Shown here: one piece after another, positions 8,196 to 13,558 of the stretch
Layout of the letters: each line of letters begins with the position of its first letter
Numbering within the stretch: the stretch's first letter is position 1
Source: Planctomycetaceae bacterium
GTDB lineage: Bacteria > Planctomycetota > Planctomycetia > Pirellulales > Thermoguttaceae
DNA: 13,558 bases
Assembly: GCA_031278315.1 (NCBI GenBank)
Contig: JAITKS010000453.1
Span: 1-13,558, forward strand
Direction: 5' to 3'
Made by a program: the position numbers and the translations under genes
Notes under the pieces: generated by a model
Seen by the model: the letters and a program-made list of their open reading frames with translations, nothing else
Database searches by the model: none
What the model was told of the DNA's origin: nothing

Positions 8196-8241
8196 GATAG
8201 ATAGATAGATTGATTGATTGATAGATAGATTGAATTGATTG
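8193..8241 (+). repeat. AT(A/T)G tetranucleotide microsatellite before a start site
   Basis: Four ATAG units are followed by three ATTG, two ATAG, one ATTG, a single-base interruption at 8233, and then two more ATTG-like units that run into the Shine-Dalgarno. The tract starts at the right terminus of copy B and is wholly upstream of the coding region, so length changes would alter leader spacing and not the reading frame. Confidence 0.85.
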
Positions 8242-8245
8242 GAGG
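8241..8245 (+). promoter_or_regulatory. Strong Shine-Dalgarno deciding the GTG start
   Basis: GGAGG lies five bases before GTG 8251. An in-frame TTG at 8239 overlaps this motif and so cannot be served by it. The GTG start is therefore preferred. This is the only textbook ribosome binding site among the five genes in the window. Confidence 0.8.
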
Positions 8246-8250
8246 ATTTT

Positions 8251-11200
8251 GTGGGAATATTAAGTGATTTTTTGAAACTTTTTTATGATAAGAACGAAAG
8301 TAATTCTGTGAGACGCCGTAAATCGTTGCGTAACCGTATTTGTCGTATTGAAGAGATAGAACCTCGCGAAATGCTTTCGGCAACGCCTTATGAGCCGCCG
8401 GATCTAATTAATATCGGTGCCGTTTTCCACGAAGATTATTATATCGAACAGGATAAATCGGAAGATAAAAACGGCGATACATTTGTAATATCGTGGAATG
8501 GCGGCGCAAATAATACTAAACTCACCGAGATTGTTATTGATCTCAATGTTTACAATCAAAGCGAATTCTTATACTTTTTCGCAGACAACACACAACCCAA
8601 AGGTAATTACAACAAAACGCCGTTTCCATTCCAAATCGACAGCAACAGCGGTATTACAAATTGTTCATACGAGTTAGTAAAAAATCCAGATAACGGTCTA
8701 TACACAAAATTAATTATTAAATTCGACAAAGAAGATTTCACAGCAGATAAAACATTTATTTTCAAACTAGACATCAACTCGTATGACGCAAAAAGTGGAA
8801 GTGTTACATCTGTTTTGCCAGGTGAACATTTTGCACGATCGGCAATCAAAGCAACTTTCGAATCGGCTGATTATGAAAAATTGGAAATAAATAGTAACTT
8901 TGTCGATACATATTCTGATCCGTCCGCTCTAAACTTGAACGTTCCGCCTGATTCGTATTATCCTGCCGACGAATCACGCTCCCGATTCGAACAAACTGCT
9001 GGTGTTATCCAACAAGCTGACAAAGCACAAATTCCAAAATCAGGTTCGATTTCCGGCTACGTTTATCACGACAAGAATGATAACGGTCAAAAGGAAAACG
9101 GCGAAGACGGAATTGCCGGCGTCTGGTTAGAACTTTTTGTCAAAGATGAAACAACCGGTTTTTTTGTAACAACAAATCTAAAACAAGAAACTGATCAAAA
9201 CGGATATTACAATTTTGAAAAGATCCCGGGCGGAAAAACATATCGCATTGCCGAAATTACACAACCAAATGGTTATATCGACGGCAAAGAACAAATCGGT
9301 ACGATAAATGATAGTCAAGTTGGTCAAATCGAATACTCTGACGCTATAACAAATATTCATATCGGCGCAAATGAAAAAGGTGAAAATTATAATTTCGGTG
9401 AATTAAAAAATGGATCAATTTCAGGAAATGTTTACGAAGACAAAAATAATAACGGCGAAAAAGACGACAATGAAAACGGTATCGAAGGAATCATAATTTA
9501 TCTTTGTGTACTCGATGAAAATGGTAATAAACAAAATATCGCTCAAACTGTTACAGACGAAAACGGAAATTATTCTTTCAATAATCTTGAACCAAATAAA
9601 ACATATTGCGTAACAGAAATCGAACCCGAAGAATATTGCGATGGAAAAAATTCTGTCGGAACAATTGATAATAAAAAAGTCGGTGATTTGAAAGAGACAT
9701 CAAACGGAAATGATCAAATTGAAAATATTCTTATTAACAGCGGTGAAAACGGTATAAATTATAATTTCGCCGAAAATCGCAAAGGAAGTTTAAGCGGATT
9801 CGTTTACGAAGACAAAAATAAAAACGGTCAAAAAGATAACGGCGAAATCGGAATTGAAAATGTAATTTTATCTTTGTGGGTTTGGAATGAATCACAACAA
9901 AAATATGTCAACACGACAAAAACAGCAACAACAAACTCGGACGGTTATTATAAATTCGAAAGTCTTTGTCCGTTCAAAAAATATCAAATTATTGAGACAC
10001 AACCAACAAATTATATCGACGGAGATGAAACTATAGGAACGATCAATGATATCGTTACCGGTCAACAAAATGAAAATGACAAAATCACTGAAATCGAATT
10101 ACCGTTTGCCGGTGAAGGTATAAATTATAATTTCGCTGAACTCAAAAATGACGATCCTGATCCCGATCCTGATCCCGATCCTGATCCCGATCCTGATCCC
10201 GATCCCGATCCTGATCCTGATCCTGATCCTGATCCTGATCCCGATCCCGATCCCGATCCTGATCCCGATCCTGATCCTGATCCTGATCCTGATCCCGATC
10301 CTGATCCCGATCCTGATCCTGATCCTGATCCCGATCCTGAAATTCCTAATCCTATAGTTCCGGAGTCGTTTCAACCTAATAATCCGCCGTTTATTCCTTC
10401 AAATTCGGTTCCATATATTTCGTCTGTTGGTGCTAGCCGCGGCGGCGTTACGGCGGCGTCCCCGACTTGGCAACAACCGTTGACTAGTTTTGGTTTGCAA
10501 ACCGGTTACGGTAACGGAGCAGTTGCGGCAGCGTCGAATTCGGCTTGGCATTTGAGTGTAATCAACGGCGGCTATCCGCGTGATCTCGAAGGACCGGAAG
10601 CAGTAGCAGATGGATTAGTTGCCGCAGATTCGGCAACTCGTCAAACTGTTATACTTCGCGGCGCAGAAACTACTAACAATTCAAACGATGTACGCATGAT
10701 TAGCGTCGCTTGGGAACCGTTACCGATGAATCAATCGGTGTGGTATGTTCGCGGCAAAGATGGAATAGTTCGGAGACGCTTTATGTTCGGACATGACGGC
10801 AGCAAACCTGTTACAGGAGATTTCAATGGAGATGGAATCGCCGAAGCCGCTATATTTTACGAAGGGAAATGGTACATTGATCTAAACGGAAATGGTGTAT
10901 GGGACGAAGGCGATCTCTGGGCGGAACTAGGAAGCGCAAATGATCAACCAATAGTTGGCGATTGGGACGGCGACGGTAAAACAGATATCGGAGTTTTCGG
11001 AAAAACATGGACAGGAGATAATGAAATAATAGCAACAGAACCCGGTCTGCCAAGTGACCTTAACACTGTAGAATCGACAACCGCAAGACCAAAGAATATC
11101 CCGCCGGCAGTTGATGTTTCTAATCAAATAGAAAACGCAAGAGTAATGAAACATTCGCAAAACGGTGCAATTCGATTAGATGTAATCGATCACGTTTTTC

Positions 11201-11748
11201 AATATGGCGGAGAAGGCGACCAAGCATTCACGGGCGATTTTGCCGGAGACGGAATTAAGAAAATCGGCGTTTACCGTAATGGAATGTGGTATATCGATTA
11301 TAACGGCAACGGAAAACTTGATGAAAAAGATATAACAGTTGAAGCCGGTACAGAATTTGGAAAAGAAGCAATTGCCGTAGTCGGAGATTGGGACGGCGAC
11401 GGAATTGATAATATCGGAATTTACGTAAATGGTGTTTGGCACTTAGACACTACAGGAGATTTTATTCTTAACGAGTTAATTGAATTCGGCGAGCTAGGCG
11501 ATATTCCTGCCGTAGGTGATTTTAGCGGCAGCGGAATTACAGAACTAGCAATTTATAGGTCTGCACAAAAAGACTCTTCAATAGCGAGTGCTGAACTCGC
11601 AACACCAGAACCAATGGTCGCCAAACAAGTTAATCCAAATGCCGCAACAGAAGGACAAGATAACATCGATTCAGATTCAGAAAACCGCACCGAAAGAACT
11701 CCATATACCGACGCCCCTTTACACAGACAACATCGAAGACATCGATAG
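8251..11748 (+). CDS. Surface protein: SdrD-B domains, (DP)31 stalk, FG-GAP-like repeats
   Basis: The protein has 1165 residues from GTG 8251. It lacks a classical signal peptide but carries VRRRKSLRNR (20-29) and EEIEPREMLSATP (34-46), the planctomycete N-terminal motif of large secreted proteins. Residues ~47-264 form an unassigned beta-rich region. Three SdrD-B/Cna-B-like domains begin at ~265, 388 and 512 (SGYVYHDKNDNGQKENGEDG and relatives, each ending NYNF(G/A)E). Asp-Pro is repeated 31 times at 635-696 and acts as a stiff or extended acidic stalk. After a Pro/Ser/Gly linker, five GDxxGxG loops at 856, 903, 995, 1045 and 1089 resemble FG-GAP/VCBS Ca-binding propeller repeats, with EF-hand-like DLNGNGVWDEGD and DYNGNGKLDEKD between them. 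The likely role is structural or adhesive on the cell surface. The last residues (HRQHRRHR) look frameshifted. No sortase motif or PEP-CTERM anchor is seen. Confidence 0.9.
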   Translation: MGILSDFLKLFYDKNESNSVRRRKSLRNRICRIEEIEPREMLSATPYEPPDLINIGAVFHEDYYIEQDKSEDKNGDTFVISWNGGANNTKLTEIVIDLNVYNQSEFLYFFADNTQPKGNYNKTPFPFQIDSNSGITNCSYELVKNPDNGLYTKLIIKFDKEDFTADKTFIFKLDINSYDAKSGSVTSVLPGEHFARSAIKATFESADYEKLEINSNFVDTYSDPSALNLNVPPDSYYPADESRSRFEQTAGVIQQADKAQIPKSGSISGYVYHDKNDNGQKENGEDGIAGVWLELFVKDETTGFFVTTNLKQETDQNGYYNFEKIPGGKTYRIAEITQPNGYIDGKEQIGTINDSQVGQIEYSDAITNIHIGANEKGENYNFGELKNGSISGNVYEDKNNNGEKDDNENGIEGIIIYLCVLDENGNKQNIAQTVTDENGNYSFNNLEPNKTYCVTEIEPEEYCDGKNSVGTIDNKKVGDLKETSNGNDQIENILINSGENGINYNFAENRKGSLSGFVYEDKNKNGQKDNGEIGIENVILSLWVWNESQQKYVNTTKTATTNSDGYYKFESLCPFKKYQIIETQPTNYIDGDETIGTINDIVTGQQNENDKITEIELPFAGEGINYNFAELKNDDPDPDPDPDPDPDPDPDPDPDPDPDPDPDPDPDPDPDPDPDPDPDPDPDPDPDPDPDPDPDPEIPNPIVPESFQPNNPPFIPSNSVPYISSVGASRGGVTAASPTWQQPLTSFGLQTGYGNGAVAAASNSAWHLSVINGGYPRDLEGPEAVADGLVAADSATRQTVILRGAETTNNSNDVRMISVAWEPLPMNQSVWYVRGKDGIVRRRFMFGHDGSKPVTGDFNGDGIAEAAIFYEGKWYIDLNGNGVWDEGDLWAELGSANDQPIVGDWDGDGKTDIGVFGKTWTGDNEIIATEPGLPSDLNTVESTTARPKNIPPAVDVSNQIENARVMKHSQNGAIRLDVIDHVFQYGGEGDQAFTGDFAGDGIKKIGVYRNGMWYIDYNGNGKLDEKDITVEAGTEFGKEAIAVVGDWDGDGIDNIGIYVNGVWHLDTTGDFILNELIEFGELGDIPAVGDFSGSGITELAIYRSAQKDSSIASAELATPEPMVAKQVNPNAATEGQDNIDSDSENRTERTPYTDAPLHRQHRRHR
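10153..10338 (+). repeat. (GATCCY)31 hexanucleotide tract encoding (Asp-Pro)31
   Basis: An uninterrupted run of 31 hexamers, GATCCT or GATCCC, covers 186 bp. Only the third base of the proline codon varies. The tract stays in frame and separates the SdrD-B-like domains from the C-terminal repeat region. Every unit contains a GATC site. Opposite-strand open frames here (Arg-Ile/Gly-Ile runs) are artefacts of the repeat. Confidence 0.97.
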
Positions 11749-11761
11749 AAAACTTCGATAA
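11712..11761 (+). other. Probable frameshift at the 3' end of the stalk-protein gene
   Basis: The annotated frame ends DAPLHRQHRRHR at TAG 11746-11748. If one C of the CCCC run at 11714-11717 is removed, the reading continues as DALYTDNIEDIDRKLR and stops at TAA 11759-11761. That acidic, helix-like tail fits the preceding sequence better than a His/Arg run, which is the typical out-of-frame reading of GAC/ATC codons. A sequencing or assembly indel and a genuine recent mutation are equally possible. Confidence 0.5.
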
Positions 11762-11831
11762 TTGAATATCTACAAAAATATTTTTTTAGAGATACACTCA
11801 TTTTGATTTTTCTATCATTATCTGTGTTAAT

Positions 11832-11986
11832 TACTCCTTCTATTTTAAAATTCGGTTTTTATTTTTTGTAACAAAAAAGTAACAAACGAAAAAATCTGCA
11901 GAGACACAATACAATAACTTGTGTCTCTGCATTTCAGTTTTATTTATCGTAACGAAAAACCGAAATTTCAAATTTGAACATTATTA
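11832..11986. repeat. MITE-like intergenic element, copy C
   Basis: The left end (TACTCCTTCTATTTTAAAAT then TCGG) and the right end (ACCGAAATTTCAAATTTGAA then CATTATTA) match the termini of copies A and B. The GCCCTTTCAGGGC core is replaced by a different module, the AGAGACACAA hairpin at 11897-11931. The TTTTATTTwTyGTAACGAAA motif occurs twice, once on each side of the hairpin. Confidence 0.6.
11897..11931. terminator. Perfect 13-bp hairpin; possible terminator
   Basis: TGCAGAGACACAA pairs perfectly with TTGTGTCTCTGCA around a 9-base loop (TACAATAAC). It is followed by TTTCAGTTTTATTTA, which is T-rich enough for intrinsic termination of the upstream gene, 150 bp after its stop. The same stem sequence recurs at 13327-13367, so it is also a dispersed palindromic repeat. 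Which role matters is not visible from sequence alone. Confidence 0.6.
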
Positions 11987-12003
11987 AAAATTTTTTTTCT
12001 AAA

Positions 12004-13233
12004 TTGTTTTTTAAACTTTACACACATGGTTGCAAGGTCAACCAATACGAGACTGAATATTTACGTGAAGGTTTGCGGCGGCTTGGTTACGTTGAAGCGT
12101 CCGAAGACGAAATCGCAGACATAGTTTTTTTAAATTCATGTGCTGTAACAGCAGAGAGCGAGGCAAAAGGACGAAAGCTAATTCGGCGTCTGATACTTGA
12201 AAATCAAGGAGCTGAAATTATCGTTGGCGGTTGTGCTGCTCGGCGTGATGCTGCTCAATTTATGAACATTCAGGGTGTAACGTCAATTGCAAAAGATAGA
12301 GAATGGATAAATCAAATTTTGCAGAAAATGGGTTTGCAGCAGATACCGTTTGTTATAAATTCGTTTAACAATCGGCACCGAGCTTATGTCAAGGTGCAAG
12401 ACGGATGTAAAGTTGGTTGTTCTTATTGTATTATTCCGAAAGTACGCTCTGTTCTTCAAAGCAGACCGGCTGAAGAAGTCTTGGCAGAAGTGAATCAACT
12501 TGTGAATAATGGATATAAAGAAATTGTATTGACAGGAATTCATCTTGGTCATTATGGAGTTGATTTATCTAATTCGGGTAATTCAAAATTGGCAGATTTG
12601 GTAGAACAGGTTGTTGGAATTAATGGTGAATTTCGGATTCGGCTATCGAGTTTAGAAGCAGTAGAAGTTTCAGAAAAATTAGTTGAGTTGATGTTAAACA
12701 ATTCTGTCAAAATTTGTCCTCATTTACATCTCCCGATGCAAAGCGGCAGCGACGAAATATTATCACGAATGCGGCGGCGTTGGTTAAACAACGAATATAT
12801 GGATTGCTGTAAACGATTAATTGCAACTATCGATAAAATCGCACTGACAACAGACGTAATTGTTGGTTTCCCAGGTGAAACTGACAAACAATTTGAGAAA
12901 ACATGTGAAACAGTTCGTGAATTATGTTTTTCGAAAGTTCATATTTTTCGTTACAGTCCGCGAGAAGGAACGGAAGCAGCAAAATTAGATAGAAAAATAC
13001 CGCAAAGAATAATACGTGAGCGGGTTAAACATCTAGCCAAAATTACGGAATGTTTAAGATCAGATTATGCAATGTCGTTTATTGGTGAAAATGTATCGGT
13101 ATTATTTGAAACGGAACAAACGGGAACATCGGAAAGATATTTACCTGTACAAACAAAGCAAAAACATGAAATCGGCAAACTAGAAAATATCAATATTAAA
13201 AAAACTCAAAAAGAAAATTTACTAGCCGAATGA
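12004..13233 (+). CDS. mtaB: tRNA t6A37 methylthiotransferase MtaB
   Basis: MtaB is a radical-SAM enzyme that adds a methylthio group to t6A37 of tRNAs reading ANN codons, giving ms2t6A. The N-terminal methylthiotransferase domain carries three cluster cysteines, C10 (THGCKVNQYETE), C46 (NSCAVTAESEAKGRK) and C77 (GGCAAR). The radical-SAM motif C135-x3-C139-x2-C142 (DGCKVGCSYC) binds the second 4Fe-4S cluster. LTGIHLGHYGVDL, HLHLPMQSGSDEIL and DVIVGFPGETDKQFE are conserved family segments. Residues ~355-409 are a short TRAM-like RNA-binding domain. THGCKVNQ favours MtaB over MiaB (WGCQMN) and RimO. The start is uncertain: TTG 12004 gives the usual short lead (409 residues), while TTG 11974 adds ten residues and lies in the end of repeat copy C. 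Neither has a Shine-Dalgarno. The gene stands alone between repeat-filled spacers. Confidence 0.94.
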   Translation: MFFKLYTHGCKVNQYETEYLREGLRRLGYVEASEDEIADIVFLNSCAVTAESEAKGRKLIRRLILENQGAEIIVGGCAARRDAAQFMNIQGVTSIAKDREWINQILQKMGLQQIPFVINSFNNRHRAYVKVQDGCKVGCSYCIIPKVRSVLQSRPAEEVLAEVNQLVNNGYKEIVLTGIHLGHYGVDLSNSGNSKLADLVEQVVGINGEFRIRLSSLEAVEVSEKLVELMLNNSVKICPHLHLPMQSGSDEILSRMRRRWLNNEYMDCCKRLIATIDKIALTTDVIVGFPGETDKQFEKTCETVRELCFSKVHIFRYSPREGTEAAKLDRKIPQRIIRERVKHLAKITECLRSDYAMSFIGENVSVLFETEQTGTSERYLPVQTKQKHEIGKLENINIKKTQKENLLAE

Positions 13234-13269
13234 AGGTCACTTGTTTTCTTTCTTGTTTTTGTAAGTTAA

Positions 13270-13484
13270 AGTACACTTTTCATACTTTGAATTTCGGTTG
13301 TAATATTTCAGCGGAAAGTTTTTAAATCACAACAGTAGAGACACAATACTTTGTGTCTCTATTGTGAGTCGAAGATATTCAATTAAAATATTGTACTCGT
13401 TTTCTTTTCAATTAATTGCAATTGCAAAAGAAATACATGCATATTTCAAAACAAAAACCAAAATTCAACGTGTGATAATATACT
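13270..13484. repeat. MITE-like intergenic element, copy D
   Basis: The left end (GTACACTTTTCATACTTTGA then ATTTCGGTT) and the right end (AACCAAAATTCAACGTGTGA then TAATATACT) are imperfect inverted repeats about 30 bp long. The interior holds GTAATATTTCAGCGGAAAGT (shared with 4738-4763) and the AGAGACACAA hairpin also found in copy C. It is longer and more diverged than copies A and B. Confidence 0.55.
13327..13367. repeat. Hairpin sharing its stem with 11897-11931
   Basis: TAGAGACACAA pairs perfectly with TTGTGTCTCTA around a TACT loop. After a 3-base bulge (CAG) the stem continues with TCACAA/TTGTGA. There is no T-tract after it, so it is a weaker terminator candidate for mtaB than its counterpart upstream. 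It resembles AGAGACG-type palindromic repeats that I recall from cyanobacterial intergenic DNA. Confidence 0.7.
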
Positions 13485-13558
13485 GTGATTTAAAAATTTC
13501 CACAGATATATTACAAACAAATTAGAACGTACAGATATAACCAATCAAACTTAACATG

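Larger units (their letters stand above)
8026..8250. other. Spacer made almost entirely of repeats
   Basis: The gap upstream of the repeat-stalk protein consists of a short AT-rich stretch, MITE-like copy B (8057-8195), a tetranucleotide tract (8193-8241) and the ribosome binding site at 8241-8245. Any promoter for the next gene must lie inside these elements or upstream of them. A leftward open frame across 8087-8383 is a shadow. Confidence 0.65.
11749..12003. other. Spacer holding MITE-like copy C and a hairpin
   Basis: This region contains no gene. After the stalk-protein stop there is AT-rich DNA, then the inverted-terminus element at 11832-11986 with a perfect hairpin inside. The right end of the element reaches into the extended mtaB frame, which bears on the choice of its start codon. 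Confidence 0.6.
13234..13558. other. Spacer with MITE-like copy D to the window edge
   Basis: No gene is visible. The stretch contains copy D (13270-13484) with an internal hairpin, then AT-rich DNA. A phrase near 13502 (ACAGATATATTACA) resembles the first bases of the window (ACTGATATATTACA). The last three bases are ATG and could begin a gene that continues beyond the window, but nothing else supports this. Confidence 0.55.

Noticed and set aside
8087..8383. 98-codon leftward open frame across copy B and the start of the stalk-protein gene
   Set aside because: It reads the tetranucleotide tract as an Ile-Tyr-Leu-Ser-Ile-Asn repeat and runs antisense to the EPREMLSA N-terminus.
10099..10374. 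Minus- and plus-strand open frames over the hexamer tract, giving Arg-Ile/Gly-Ile or Pro-Ile-Leu runs
   Set aside because: They are forced by the GATCCY repeat, which has no stops in several frames; only the Asp-Pro frame joins recognisable domains on both sides.
1..13558. CRISPR array, rRNA or tRNA genes, integrase or transposase genes
   Set aside because: No regularly spaced direct repeats with unique spacers, no RNA gene landmarks and no recombinase motifs were seen on either strand.

Overview
The window looks like AT-rich chromosome from an uncultured planctomycete, perhaps a host-associated one. The strongest clue is the large surface protein at 8251-11748. Its N-terminus has a basic stretch followed by EEIEPREMLSATP, the planctomycete 'E-P-R-x-L-L-S-A' type motif. 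GYF_2/DUF805 and exported WD40 proteins, weak Shine-Dalgarno signals and long repeat-filled spacers fit that assignment. An autotransporter barrel protein shows that there is an outer membrane. The organism is inferred from protein style only; no rRNA or other phylogenetic marker is present.

Layout: (1) 1-376, a spacer of short repeats. (2) 377-4489 (-), a very large autotransporter whose passenger begins with a leishmanolysin-like zinc metallopeptidase and continues as a predicted beta-helix. (3) 4490-5224, a divergent spacer with MITE-like copy A. (4) 5225-6217 (+), a membrane protein with two GYF_2 domains, a zinc ribbon and DUF805. (5) 6218-6633, a spacer with a small palindrome and a possible gene remnant. 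(6) 6634-8025 (+), an exported seven-bladed WD40 propeller. (7) 8026-8250, MITE-like copy B running straight into an AT(A/T)G tetranucleotide tract that abuts a strong Shine-Dalgarno. (8) 8251-11748 (+), a 1165-residue surface protein with three SdrD-B/Cna-B-like domains, a (Asp-Pro)31 stalk and FG-GAP/VCBS-like GDxxGDG repeats; its C-terminus looks frameshifted. (9) 11749-12003, MITE-like copy C with a perfect hairpin. (10) 12004-13233 (+), the tRNA methylthiotransferase MtaB. (11) 13234-13558, MITE-like copy D with a related hairpin.

The genes do not form an obvious operon: every spacer is over 200 bp and most carry repeats. Two of the five proteins are predicted to be on or outside the cell surface, one is probably exported or membrane-anchored, and one is an inner-membrane protein. 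MtaB is the only clear housekeeping gene. The most distinctive signals are a family of intergenic elements that share inverted termini but carry interchangeable cores, a simple-sequence tract next to the ribosome binding site of the repeat-stalk protein, and a leishmanolysin-type autotransporter in a probable planctomycete.
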